A stretch of 64,000 bases of DNA from Bog-756 sp963734435. Lineage in GTDB: Bacteria > Actinomycetota > Acidimicrobiia > Acidimicrobiales > RAAP-2. The notes under the pieces are model-generated. The model searched no databases. It was given only the letters and a program-made list of their open reading frames with translations, and was not told where the DNA came from. The stretch lies in the NCBI GenBank assembly GCA_963734435.1, contig CAVTHA010000003.1, positions 248,001 to 312,000 of the forward strand. Reading direction: 5' to 3'. Every line of letters begins with the position of its first letter. The stretch's first letter is position 1. Of the stretch, positions 39,476 through 48,163 are shown in pieces. A program made the position numbers and the translations under genes.

Positions 39476-40442
39476 GTGGTCCGTGCCGACCGGCGCATCA
39501 TGGCGGTGGTGTTGACCCACAACGCCCCCGAGAGCCTCGATCGCTGCATCCGGTCCATCGCCGGCCAGAGCTCTCCACCAGAGACCATCCTGGTGGTGGA
39601 CAACGCCAGCGCTCCGCCGGTCCGTCTCGACGCGTTGCCTACCGCCGGGCTGCTTACCAGGTTGGTTCGCTCGGATATCAACACCGGGCCGGCTGGTGGC
39701 TATGCCCGGGCTCTCGGGGAGTTCGCCGAGTCAGGGTTCGGACACGCCTGGGTGCTCGACGACGACATGCACCCCGAGCCCGAATGTCTCGACCGCCTGT
39801 GGGCCGTAGCGGAGAAGGAGCCGGAGACCGCCTTCGTGTTCCCCATATCCCGACAGCCGGACGGCTCGTACAGTTGGTGGTTCTCGTGGTGCGGTTTCAT
39901 CGTCTCCCGCCAGATCGTCGAGGCCGTCGGGGTCCCCTTGGCGGAGCTGTTCTGGTGGGCCGAGGACACCGAGTACCTGCAGTACCGGATTCCCGAGCAC
40001 GGCTACCACCACCAGGTGGTCGAACGACGCCGTCGTCAATCACGTCGCGATCCGGCAGGGCGACGGCGTACCGATGTGGAAGTACTACTACGAAACCCGC
40101 AACATGCTCTATGTGCATCTCCACGTGAAGCGTCGTATCGGTCGGTATCCCCAGAACATGGCCAAGCTGCTGGCCCGGGCGGTGCTGCGGGAGAGGGACC
40201 GCCGGTTTCGCCGGCTCGGGGTGATGCTCCGGGGGTTCTCTGACGGGGCACGAGGCAGGTTGGGGATCACGCTACCCCGTCGAGCCCATGCAGGAGCGCA
40301 GCCGCTGACCCGGTTGAGGCCGCGGGAGACCCGCTTCTTGCTAGGGCAACGGGGAGGACTATTTGAGCTTCGTGGCGATGCACAAATCCTGTATTCGCTC
40401 AAATCCAGGATGCATCGGCTCCCTCATGGTGAGCCCCGCTGA
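39476..40442 (+). CDS. GT2-family glycosyltransferase, GlfT2-like (one frameshift)
   Basis: About 320 residues. The start is GTG 39476, preceded by GGGGAAGG. IMAVVLTHNAPESLDRCIRS, ILVVDNASAPPVRL and RSDINTGPAGGYARALGEFA form the donor side, WVLDDDMHPEP carries the DDD metal site, and FWWAEDTEYLQYRIPEHGY the catalytic acid. Near 40018 one extra G shifts the frame; removing it continues into SNDAVVNHVAIRQG and MWKYYYETRNMLYVHLHVKR. The reading frame runs to 40442, over the 3' end of the convergent methyltransferase; another frame would stop near 40307, so the end is uncertain. Likely a galactofuranosyl- or rhamnosyl-type transferase. Confidence 0.8.
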
Positions 40443-41162
40443 AGTGAACATTTCGCCAACCAGATCCTGCCGGTAGGCGATGGCCTCTTCCGGTACATTC
40501 GGATTGAGGACGGCGTGCGTCCCGGACGGATCTAGTTGCATCCTCCGAATGAAGCCGTTGGCGTAACCGTGAGGGTTGAACCAAAACCAAGTGGTGCAAC
40601 TCACTCCCCCCGGTCGCAGAACCCGGGCAATATTTCGTAGATAGTTCTCAGTGGCGTCTTGCGTGAGGTGGGTAAACACCGAGTTGGCACACACGAAGTC
40701 GAACGACTCGTCATCGTAAGGAAATTGAAACTCAGCTGCCGACGGCAACGTGGGATCTCGATTGTATAGCGTGTTCCACAATGGCATCAATCTGAACCGG
40801 AAATTAGGATAGCTTGGAGTTATATTGTTCTGACACCATTCGACGGTCTTCGGAACGATGTCGAAGCCCTCGTATCGAGCTGATAGGTCCATATAGTCAC
40901 ACAAATAGCGGGCGATCCGCCCTACGCCACTCCCGATTTCGAGGATGTCGTGGTCGGGCCTCAAGCCGGCCATATTCATCCGAGCCAGGAAAACCAGAGG
41001 TACATCGTGAAACACGCCAATCGCTCCGACCGCGGCGCGAAGTTTCTTGGGAGGCAGGGGAAGCTTTTCCTGGTCCGGGAACATCCCGGGTGGTTGCGGG
41101 ACGATTCGCTGTCGCAGCGTCCGAACCGCCCGACGGAGCCTTTGATCATGAATCAGTTGCAT
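40359..41162 (-). CDS. SAM-dependent methyltransferase of atypically low GC
   Basis: 267 residues, intact. Motif I is ILEIGSGVGRIARYLCDYM at about residue 73, with YEGFDIVPKTVEWCQNNI as motif II, FDFVCANSVFTHL as the post-II region and NIARVLRPGGVSCTTWFWFN as motif IV-V. This is a typical type 11/25 class I methyltransferase, substrate unknown. Its base composition is visibly lower in GC than its neighbours, with many A/T third positions, which suggests recent acquisition. It follows the sulfotransferase on the minus strand with an 86-base gap and runs into the convergent GT2 gene. Confidence 0.85.
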   Translation of the reverse strand: MQLIHDQRLRRAVRTLRQRIVPQPPGMFPDQEKLPLPPKKLRAAVGAIGVFHDVPLVFLARMNMAGLRPDHDILEIGSGVGRIARYLCDYMDLSARYEGFDIVPKTVEWCQNNITPSYPNFRFRLMPLWNTLYNRDPTLPSAAEFQFPYDDESFDFVCANSVFTHLTQDATENYLRNIARVLRPGGVSCTTWFWFNPHGYANGFIRRMQLDPSGTHAVLNPNVPEEAIAYRQDLVGEMFTSAGLTMREPMHPGFERIQDLCIATKLK

Positions 41163-41248
41163 GGTGTTCTCTCATCCCTAACCGCTGCAATTCCTCGTTC
41201 GCTACGAACTGGCAATCCTGGTGGTGGAGGTTGGCCTGCCAGTTTTGG

Positions 41249-42199
41249 CTACCCGTCTGCCAGCTGGGCGAAGTGGGGCCAGAGCCGCAGGTCCACCTGC
41301 GGGTGCCGCGTGGCCAGGGCCACGACGTCGGGCTCGTACAACTCGGTGAGCAGGCGTTCGAACCCGGCCTCGACTGTGCGCTTCACCCTGGTCCGGTTGA
41401 CCGCGGCGGCGAGATCGGGCGGTCTGAACGAGTCATCGAGGCCGAGGAAGCGATAGGTGGCGGCCAGCTGCTCGGCCGGCCACCGGCTGCACGCCTCATA
41501 CTGGAGGATGAGCATCTCCGACGGATCGAGCACGTCCTCCCACGGTGCCAGCTCGGCGGCGTAAAACCCGCGGGCCAATCCCCGGTAGCGGACGTTGCGC
41601 AAGCGTCGCCGAGGCATGCGACGGGAGATATCCGATTGGTAACGATCGACCGGGTCGCGAAGCAGAACCAGATACTTGGCGTTGGGCGCCGCTCGGCGGA
41701 GAATCGGAGGGAGCCGGTAGGAGAAGAGATACGAGGGTGTCCATTCACCCGTCGTGGCGCCGGGCGGCCGGGGGAACCAGTGGTGGTAGGCCCTCAGGTC
41801 ATCGTCGGTGCAGGGCTGGTCCCTGAATCTCTCGAAGAAGATCCGGTTGAAGAAGAGCACCTCCTTCTTGATGGGTCCCTGGACGTCCGGGTGGGCCAGG
41901 ATCAAGTTGAACCACCACGATGTGCCGGCCTTCGGGACCCCCACTCCGACAAAGTCTGGGGGGCCGATAGTCATGCCTTCGGGGCAGGCGGGCGCAGCCG
42001 GAGCCCGACCGTCCTCCCAGGGAGCGAACCGTCCCATGCGGTGCCGGATGCGCACCTGGACCGGGTCGGGTAGAGCCAGGAAGGTCGATCGCGCCAGCTC
42101 GCCGACGTTCATGTGAGGTCGATCAGTCGTTGACGGGCCGCTCCCACGAGCCAGCACCGTACTATCACCCACTGTCCCGGCACCCAACCGTTGCGTCAC
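41249..42199 (-). CDS. Sulfotransferase domain protein, intact
   Basis: 316 residues; ATG 42112 (residue 30, MNVGELARSTF) may be the true start. The PAPS loop KAGTSWW is at residues 90-96, followed by FNLILAHPDV. The 3'-phosphate motif is YLVLLRDPVDRYQSDIS. TTGEWTPSYLFSY, LQYEACSRWPAEQLAATYRF and the C-terminal VDLRLWPHFAQ are shared with the tandem sulfotransferases at 36.7-38.4 kb, so the three are paralogues. It lies 30 bases after the DegT aminotransferase on the same strand, in the operon that makes an amino sugar, which may be its acceptor. Confidence 0.92.
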   Translation of the reverse strand: MTQRLGAGTVGDSTVLARGSGPSTTDRPHMNVGELARSTFLALPDPVQVRIRHRMGRFAPWEDGRAPAAPACPEGMTIGPPDFVGVGVPKAGTSWWFNLILAHPDVQGPIKKEVLFFNRIFFERFRDQPCTDDDLRAYHHWFPRPPGATTGEWTPSYLFSYRLPPILRRAAPNAKYLVLLRDPVDRYQSDISRRMPRRRLRNVRYRGLARGFYAAELAPWEDVLDPSEMLILQYEACSRWPAEQLAATYRFLGLDDSFRPPDLAAAVNRTRVKRTVEAGFERLLTELYEPDVVALATRHPQVDLRLWPHFAQLADG

Positions 42200-42229
42200 C
42201 CCTCGCCGGTGGCAACCGGTCCGTCCGAC

Positions 42230-43354
42230 TCATCCCGGCACCGACTTGACCGTCTCGACCACCCGGGTCAGCTCGCCATCCGACAGGCCAGAGCCGGTCG
42301 GTAGACAGAGTCCTCGTTGGAAGATGGCGCCACACACTCCGCCACCGACGGAGCGGGCGTCCTTGAACACCGGTTGGAGATGGAGTGGCTTCCAGACGGG
42401 TCGAGATTCGATGTCGACCGATTCCAGTGCCAGCCGGACCTGCTCGCAATCGGCCCCGAACCGCTCCGGGTCGATCAAGATGCAGGTGAGCCACCAATTG
42501 GGCTCCCCGTAGTCGGCGATGGGCATGAAACTGATTCCGGGGATGTCACCGAGAGCCGACCGATAGACCTGGTTGATACGCCGCCGTCGCTGAATCCGGC
42601 GGTCGAGCCCCTTGAGTTGAGCGCGACCCAGCGCCGCCAACAGGTTGCTGAGCCGGTAGTTGTACCCGATCGTCGAGTGCTCGTAGTGCGGGTAAGGGTC
42701 GCGGGCCTGGTTGGCCAGATGTCGCGCCTTCCCGACCAATTCGGGCGACTGGGACACCAACATGCCGCCTCCACTGGTGGTGATGATCTTGTTGCCGTTG
42801 AAGGAGAACACCGCTGCTTGGCCGAACGACCCTGCCGGCCGGCCGCGGTAGGTCGCCCCGAGTGCCTCCGCGGCATCCTCGATCAGCGGGACTCCGTATT
42901 CGTCGCATAGGGCCGACAGGAGGTCGTAGTCGGCACATTGGCCGTAGAGGTCAACGGTGACGAGCGCGGCGGGGAGCCGCCCATCCCGCGCCCGGTCGGC
43001 GAGCTCCTGGCCAACCAGCGAGGGGTCGATGGTCCAGGTCGACGGTGAGCTGTCGACGAAGACCGGATTGGCACCGAGATACGTCACCGCCGACGCCGAG
43101 GCGATGAACGTGAATGACGGGACCAGCACATCGTCACCCGGCCGTACCCCGAGAAGCAGGAGGCTGAGATGGAGTGCGGCGGTGCCACTGGACAGGGCTA
43201 CCGCGTCGTCCACCCCGAACCGTTCGGCGAACTCCCGCTCGAAGGCATCGAGGTCCGGACCGGTCGGTGCTATCCAGTTCGAGTCGAACGCGTCGAGCAG
43301 CATCTTTCGTTCCTCAGGTCCGACATCCGGCGGTGAGAGGTAGATCCTGTTCAT
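42230..43354 (-). CDS. DegT/DnrJ/EryC1/StrS-family sugar aminotransferase
   Basis: 374 residues, intact. PLP-dependent enzyme that transaminates a nucleotide-linked keto sugar, cytoplasmic. The family start IYLSPPDVGPEERKMLLDAF is followed by VALSSGTAALHLSLLLLGV, VLVPSFTFIASASAVTYLGA and LIEDAAEALGATYRGR. The PLP lysine is in FSFNGNKIITTSGGGMLVS. The sequence is of the PglE/LegC type that acts at C4 of UDP-4-keto-6-deoxy-GlcNAc, which the CapD-like enzyme at 14-16 kb could supply. The start overlaps the upstream stop in ATGA. It is the third gene of the operon GNAT, sugar-1-P transferase, aminotransferase, sulfotransferase. Confidence 0.93.
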   Translation of the reverse strand: MNRIYLSPPDVGPEERKMLLDAFDSNWIAPTGPDLDAFEREFAERFGVDDAVALSSGTAALHLSLLLLGVRPGDDVLVPSFTFIASASAVTYLGANPVFVDSSPSTWTIDPSLVGQELADRARDGRLPAALVTVDLYGQCADYDLLSALCDEYGVPLIEDAAEALGATYRGRPAGSFGQAAVFSFNGNKIITTSGGGMLVSQSPELVGKARHLANQARDPYPHYEHSTIGYNYRLSNLLAALGRAQLKGLDRRIQRRRRINQVYRSALGDIPGISFMPIADYGEPNWWLTCILIDPERFGADCEQVRLALESVDIESRPVWKPLHLQPVFKDARSVGGGVCGAIFQRGLCLPTGSGLSDGELTRVVETVKSVPG

Positions 43355-44313
43355 CTCCGGGCCTCCTCATCGGGGCTGAGCGCTCCAGTGGCCGCCGCCC
43401 CGGCCACCAGACCGGCCGCCGCCACCACATCGACCACGACGGCCGCGGTCATCGAGGTGAGGTGGGCGGCCACCACCGCGCCGACCGCCAACAGGGCTTC
43501 GATCCCCAGGTAGGAAAGGCTGGCTGCCGAGCGAGTCCATCCCCGCGCCACCAACTGGTCGTAGGGGTGTCGCCGATCGCCGGCCATCGGCGACCGCCGG
43601 CCCCGCAGCCGGCGAACGGCGGCGAATGCCACCTCGGCCACCACCACCGCCACCAGGGCGAGTGCAGCCACACCCACCGCGGTGGGCACGCCGGGACCCC
43701 ACGAATAGGCCAGGAGCACGGCCAGAGAGGCACCGAGAAGGTAGGAGCCGCCATCACCGAGGTAGATCCGGGCCGGCGGCCGATTGTAGAGAAGGAAACC
43801 CACGAGCGCGGCGCACAACGCGATCGAGAATGGTCGCCCCGGCCCGTGGAGCACGGCGGCGAACCCGGCGGCGGCGACGGCGATTACTCCGGCGGCCAGC
43901 ATGTCGAGCCCGTCGATGAGGTTCACACCGTTGATCACCAATGGGGTCACAACGATGACCGCAACTGCACCGGGAGCGCCGGGGAGATGGAGCGGCAGGG
44001 TGACCACCACCAGGGCGCCGACGCCCAACTGGCAGACCAGGCGTAACCCGGCCGGAAGATCAGTCACGTCGTCGGTGAGGCCCAGGCAGAGGGCGGCGGC
44101 CAGCGGCAGCAGCACCGATGCCCGACCGGTGACGACACCGACGATCAGCCCGGTGAACACGGCGATGCCGCCGAGGTAGGGGACGGGCTCGGTCTGAGGC
44201 TTCAACTCACCGGGTTGATCCACGATGCCCAGCCGCTTGGCGGTCACGATGGCCACGGGAGTGACCAGGGTCGTCGTGGCCAGCGCGATGAGGGCGATCG
44301 ACCACCCGGTCAT
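43351..44313 (-). CDS. Polyprenyl-phosphate HexNAc-1-phosphate transferase (WecA/MraY/TagO family)
   Basis: 320 residues from ATG 44313, which overlaps the upstream stop in ATGA; the frame is open further back but that would cover the acetyltransferase gene. Multi-pass membrane enzyme that starts a glycan by moving a sugar phosphate from a UDP-sugar to undecaprenyl phosphate. Family motifs are ordered as expected: VPYLGGIAVF, LGLTDDVTDLPAGLRLVCQL with the DD pair, VNGVNLIDGLDMLAAG, ARIYLGDGGSYLLGASLA and the HxH-like GDRRHPYDQL loop. About ten hydrophobic helices are visible. It probably primes the glycan made by this locus. Confidence 0.92.
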   Translation of the reverse strand: MTGWSIALIALATTTLVTPVAIVTAKRLGIVDQPGELKPQTEPVPYLGGIAVFTGLIVGVVTGRASVLLPLAAALCLGLTDDVTDLPAGLRLVCQLGVGALVVVTLPLHLPGAPGAVAVIVVTPLVINGVNLIDGLDMLAAGVIAVAAAGFAAVLHGPGRPFSIALCAALVGFLLYNRPPARIYLGDGGSYLLGASLAVLLAYSWGPGVPTAVGVAALALVAVVVAEVAFAAVRRLRGRRSPMAGDRRHPYDQLVARGWTRSAASLSYLGIEALLAVGAVVAAHLTSMTAAVVVDVVAAAGLVAGAAATGALSPDEEARR

Positions 44314-45032
44314 CCGGTGACGTCCGGGAGTGGTAGGGCCGTGGTGTCCCACAGCATGAGAAGGGACTCGGTGCCCGGGTGGAGCTCGAACCGCTCGGTT
44401 GTTGCGAACCCAGCCATCTCGTACAGGGCTATGGCCCGTCCATTGTCCGCGCCGACCACCACGCGGGCGGACTGGCACCCTCGGTTCGCCACCTCTTCGA
44501 GGAACGACGCCACTAACAACCGTCCGGCCCCTCGGCCCTGCCCGGCCGGATCCACGGCCACGGACAGGAGCTCAGCTCCGCTGGTGATGCCGCGTCCCCC
44601 GGAAGACCCGTGGCGGACGGTTTCGAGCACCTGTCGCCACCCCCTGACCAGGGGACCGAGTGATCTGAGGGCGGCGGCGACGCCGTCGTGCCAGAGGAAT
44701 GACCGGTACAAACCGGCGATGTCGGTCGAACCGGCGATGAACCCGATGGTGGCACCCTGGTCATCGGCGACCAACAGGAAGGCCTCCGGATGCCGGGTGA
44801 TTCTGCGGTACAGACGCTTGAGGAATCGCGTTCCGAGCAGTGACAGGAATCCCTCGGAGATCCCTTGGACGTGCAGGGCCGCCACGACGTCGATATCCGA
44901 CCGCCTGGCGGTACGCACCTGGATCGGTGGGGTGGCGGCAGCCCCTTCGGTCCGGGCGGGGCCGGTGCCGGCTCCGTCGCCGGGAGCCGAGCCCGGCGGC
45001 GGCCGACGGCATCCATCTGGGTTGGGCCCCAT
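44310..45032 (-). CDS. GNAT-family N-acetyltransferase
   Basis: 240 residues; the first 30 are Pro/Gly/Ala-rich and the true start may be later, before VRTARRSDIDVVAALHV. Acetyl-CoA-binding motif A reads LLSVAVDPAGQGRGAGRLLV, followed by NGRAIALYEMAGFATTERF as motif B. The middle portion (FLSLLGTRFLKRLYRRITRH) matches the group found next to sugar aminotransferases, so it may acetylate the amino group that the DegT enzyme installs. It is the first gene of the minus-strand operon and is divergent from cysD across about 114 bases, so the promoters are back to back. Confidence 0.85.
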   Translation of the reverse strand: MGPNPDGCRRPPPGSAPGDGAGTGPARTEGAAATPPIQVRTARRSDIDVVAALHVQGISEGFLSLLGTRFLKRLYRRITRHPEAFLLVADDQGATIGFIAGSTDIAGLYRSFLWHDGVAAALRSLGPLVRGWRQVLETVRHGSSGGRGITSGAELLSVAVDPAGQGRGAGRLLVASFLEEVANRGCQSARVVVGADNGRAIALYEMAGFATTERFELHPGTESLLMLWDTTALPLPDVTG

Positions 45033-45132
45033 CGTCGTCTCCCCGACCTCGAGCGGCGTGTCTGAACGGCCGGGGGCCGTTCGCCCGCCCGGTCCAGGCC
45101 GATGACCTGCTCCAAATCAGCGGGCCGCCGAC

Positions 45133-45138
45133 TATATT
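45133..45138 (+). promoter_or_regulatory. Candidate -10 box of a leaderless cysD promoter
   Basis: TATATT stands out from very GC-rich surroundings and ends eight bases before the cysD ATG at 45147. There is no Shine-Dalgarno sequence in between. That spacing would put the transcript start at or next to the ATG, as in leaderless actinobacterial mRNAs. No clear -35 box is visible. Confidence 0.45.
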
Positions 45139-45146
45139 TGCAGATC

Positions 45147-46082
45147 ATGGACCGGGTGAGGGGCGTCGCGGGTTCGGGGCAGTACCAGCTGTCCGAGCTG
45201 CAGAACATCGAGGCCCGGTCGATCCACATCATGCGCGAGGTGGCGGCGGAGTTCGAGCGTCCGGTCCTGCTCTTCTCCGGGGGAAAGGACTCAGTGGTCA
45301 TGCTGCGCCTGGCTCAGAAGGCGTTCTGGCCAGGCCGGATCCCCTTTCCGATCATGCACGTCGACACCGGTCACAACTTTCCCGAAGTGCTCGAATTCCG
45401 CGATCGCTGCGTGGCGGCGCTGGACGCAACCCTGGTGGTGGCGTCGGTGCAGGAGTCGATCGATTCCGGACGGGTCTCCGAGGAACCCGGACCGAATCCC
45501 TCCCGCAACCGCCTTCAGACCCGCACCCTCCTCGACGCCATCAACGACCATCGCTTCGATGCGGTCTTCGGTGGCGCCCGCAGGGACGAGGAGAAGGCCC
45601 GGGCCAAGGAGCGGGTGTTCTCGTTCAGGGACGAATTCGGACAGTGGGACCCGAAGAACCAGCGCCCTGAGCTGTGGTCACTGTTCAACGGCCGGCACCG
45701 GCCCGGCGAGCACATCCGGGTGTTCCCGTTGTCCGACTGGACCGAACTTGACATCTGGCAGTACGTCACGGACGAAGGGATCGAGCTGCCCTCCATCTAC
45801 TTCGCCCATCGGCGTGAGGTCTTCCGGAGGGACGGGATGCTCCTCGCCGTGGGTCCCTATGCCGCCCCGGGTGAGGATGAGGAGGTGTTCGAGGCCACCG
45901 TCCGCTACCGCACGGTCGGAGACATGACCTGTACGGGCGCGGTGGAATCGGCTGCCGCGTCCGCCCAAGACATCGTGGTCGAAGTGGCGACCTCCCGCCT
46001 GACTGAGCGCGGCGCCACCCGGGCGGATGACCGGGTGAGCGAGGCGGCCATGGAGGACCGCAAGCGCGAGGGTTACTTCTGA
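45147..46082 (+). CDS. cysD: Sulfate adenylyltransferase subunit 2
   Basis: 311 residues from ATG 45147. ATP sulfurylase catalytic subunit; with CysN it makes adenosine 5'-phosphosulfate (APS) from sulfate and ATP. The PP-loop is LLFSGGKDSVVMLRL, with SGGKDS at residues 44-49. FPIMHVDTGHNFPEVLEFRD, FGGARRDEEKARAKERVFSF and RVFPLSDWTELDIWQYV are strongly conserved CysD blocks, and the protein ends in RKREGYF as usual. The stop shares one base with the cysN start. The gene set cysD-cysN-cysC ends in PAPS without a reductase gene nearby, so in this locus it appears to serve sulfation. Confidence 0.97.
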   Translation: MDRVRGVAGSGQYQLSELQNIEARSIHIMREVAAEFERPVLLFSGGKDSVVMLRLAQKAFWPGRIPFPIMHVDTGHNFPEVLEFRDRCVAALDATLVVASVQESIDSGRVSEEPGPNPSRNRLQTRTLLDAINDHRFDAVFGGARRDEEKARAKERVFSFRDEFGQWDPKNQRPELWSLFNGRHRPGEHIRVFPLSDWTELDIWQYVTDEGIELPSIYFAHRREVFRRDGMLLAVGPYAAPGEDEEVFEATVRYRTVGDMTCTGAVESAAASAQDIVVEVATSRLTERGATRADDRVSEAAMEDRKREGYF

Positions 46083-47332
46083 TGGAGCTCCTGCGATTGG
46101 CCACCGCCGGCTCGGTCGACGACGGCAAGAGCACGCTGATCGGGCGGTTGCTCTTCGATTCGAAGGCGATCTTCGAGGACCAGCTCGAAGCGGTCGAACG
46201 GGTCAGTCGGCGACGGGGCGACGAGTACACCGACCTTGCCTTGCTCACCGACGGTCTACGAGCCGAACGCGAACAGGGCATCACCATCGATGTGGCCTAT
46301 CGCTACTTTGCTACACCGGCGCGCAAGTTCATCATTGCTGACACTCCCGGCCATATCCAGTACACCCGGAACATGGTCACCGGAAACTCGACGGCCGACC
46401 TCACCATCGTGCTCGTCGACGCCCGCAACGGCATCGTGGAGCAGACTCGTCGCCATGCGTTCCTGGCGTCATTGCTCCGGGTGCCCCATCTGCTTCTGTG
46501 CGTCAACAAGATGGACCTGGTCGGCTATGACCGTGACGTCTTCGAGTCCATTCGCGAGGAATTCGCCGCCTTCGCCACTCGGCTCGATGTCGCTGATCTC
46601 AGCTTCATCCCCATCTCCGCCCTCCAGGGTGACAACGTCGTGCAGCGATCGGTCAACATGCCCTGGTACGAAGGTGCGTCTCTGCTCCATCACCTCGAGC
46701 AGGTCTACATCTCCTCCGACCGCAACCTGATCGATCCTCGGCTGCCGGTGCAGTGGGTGATACGCCCCCAGACCGCCAGTCAGCCGGATTACCGCGGCTA
46801 TGCCGGCCAGGTGGCCGGGGGAGTGTTCAAAGTGGGCGACGAGGTGGTCGTCCTGCCTTCGGGACTGGCCACGACCGTAGCCGCCATCGATTCGTTCGAG
46901 GGCCCGATCGATGAGGCGTTTCCGCCGATGTCGGTGACGGTGCGGCTGTCCGACGACATCGACGTGTCACGTGGCGATCTCATCTGTCGGCCGATGAACC
47001 AGCCCAACGTGGGCCAGGACCTCGATGCCATGGTGGCCTGGATGACCGAGCGACCGGTGCAACCCGGGGATTTCCTGGCCCTGAAGCACACCACCCGCTG
47101 GGTGCGGGCCGTGGTCAAGGACATCCACTACCGGTTGGATGTGAATACGTTGCATCGTGACGAATCTGCGTCGTCGCTCGATCTCAACGACGTCGGCCGG
47201 ATGAGCCTCCGGGTCACCCAGCCGCTCTTCTACGACAGTTATCGCCGTAACCGCCAGACCGGCTCGTTCATCCTGGCGGCAGAGGACACGAACGTGACGG
47301 TCGGCGCAGGTATGCTCCACGGCCCCGACTGA
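46082..47332 (+). CDS. cysN: Sulfate adenylyltransferase subunit 1 (GTPase)
   Basis: 416 residues. GTPase that drives APS synthesis by CysD. GTP-binding motifs are GSVDDGKST (residues 10-18), a G2 region REQGITIDVAYRYF, DTPGH (87-91) and NKMD (142-145), followed by the two beta-barrel domains as in EF-Tu-like proteins (GQVAGGVFKVGDEVVVLPSG; FLALKHTTRWVRAVV). Length matches the stand-alone CysN type rather than the CysNC fusion, and a separate cysC follows after nine bases. Its first base is the last base of cysD. Confidence 0.97.
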   Translation: MELLRLATAGSVDDGKSTLIGRLLFDSKAIFEDQLEAVERVSRRRGDEYTDLALLTDGLRAEREQGITIDVAYRYFATPARKFIIADTPGHIQYTRNMVTGNSTADLTIVLVDARNGIVEQTRRHAFLASLLRVPHLLLCVNKMDLVGYDRDVFESIREEFAAFATRLDVADLSFIPISALQGDNVVQRSVNMPWYEGASLLHHLEQVYISSDRNLIDPRLPVQWVIRPQTASQPDYRGYAGQVAGGVFKVGDEVVVLPSGLATTVAAIDSFEGPIDEAFPPMSVTVRLSDDIDVSRGDLICRPMNQPNVGQDLDAMVAWMTERPVQPGDFLALKHTTRWVRAVVKDIHYRLDVNTLHRDESASSLDLNDVGRMSLRVTQPLFYDSYRRNRQTGSFILAAEDTNVTVGAGMLHGPD

Positions 47333-47341
47333 GAGACAGAG

Positions 47342-47977
47342 ATGGGCGACACGACGAAGTCGGACATCACCTGGCACCCCGGTCATCTCTCCCGTGACGA
47401 CCGGGCCCGGTGCGTGAGCGCCCTCGGTGCAACGCTGTGGTTCACCGGCCTCTCCGGCTCGGGTAAGTCGACCGTGGCTGCAGCTGTCGAGCGCCGCCTG
47501 GTCGAACAAGGTCGCAGCGCCTATCGGCTCGACGGCGACAATCTGCGGACCGGTCTCAACGGCGACCTCGGATTCAGCCGGGAGGACCGGAACGAGAATG
47601 TGCGGCGTGCCGCCGAAGTCGCCTTGCTGTTCGCCGACGCGGGCGTGGTGGCCGTGGTCGCTCTGATCAGTCCCTACGCCGAGCCGCGCCTCCGGGCCCG
47701 TCGGCTCCACGAGCGGGCGGGGCTCCTGTTCGTGGAGGTCTACATGGCCGCCGAAGTCGACGTTTGTGCCCGTCGTGATCCGAAGGGCCTCTATGCCAAG
47801 GCGTCGAGCGGTGAGATCGCCTCGTTCACGGGGGTCGACGATCCCTACGAGGTACCCGTTGCTCCCGACGTGGCTATCGAGCCGGGCACGAAACTGGAGA
47901 CCGCTGTCGAGGCGGTGTTGGCTGCATTGAGGCGAGCTGACGGTGACCGTGGTGATGGGAAAACATCGGATCGCTAA
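47342..47977 (+). CDS. cysC: Adenylyl-sulfate kinase (APS kinase)
   Basis: 211 residues. Phosphorylates APS at the 3'-OH to give PAPS, the donor for sulfotransferases. The P-loop is GLSGSGKST at residues 36-44, followed by YRLDGDNLRTGLNGDLGFSR with the DGD-R substrate motif, RNENVRRAAEVALLFADAG and VALISPYAEPR. FTGVDDPYEVPVAPD is the conserved C-terminal loop. RDPKGLYAKASSGEIASFTG is the lid region. A weak AGAGACAGAG purine stretch precedes the ATG. It completes the PAPS supply operon. Confidence 0.97.
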   Translation: MGDTTKSDITWHPGHLSRDDRARCVSALGATLWFTGLSGSGKSTVAAAVERRLVEQGRSAYRLDGDNLRTGLNGDLGFSREDRNENVRRAAEVALLFADAGVVAVVALISPYAEPRLRARRLHERAGLLFVEVYMAAEVDVCARRDPKGLYAKASSGEIASFTGVDDPYEVPVAPDVAIEPGTKLETAVEAVLAALRRADGDRGDGKTSDR

Positions 47978-48163
47978 CTTCTACATCTGGCGCCGCCGCT
48001 ACGGAACCCTCGGGGTGTTGCACAGCGGCTCCTGACGGAGACATGCAAGGAGTTGGCGGCAGGCCACATACAACGAGGGTTCGGCGGATCTACCCAATTT
48101 TGACCATGCGAATGTCGAACGGCGTCCGGAATACTGACTGATGTCATAGATCCCATGCGTGGT

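Noticed and set aside
43174..44046. Plus-strand frame of 290 codons opposite the sugar-1-phosphate transferase
   Set aside because: Antisense to a clear membrane enzyme; its own translation is low-complexity His/Gly/Arg with no family.
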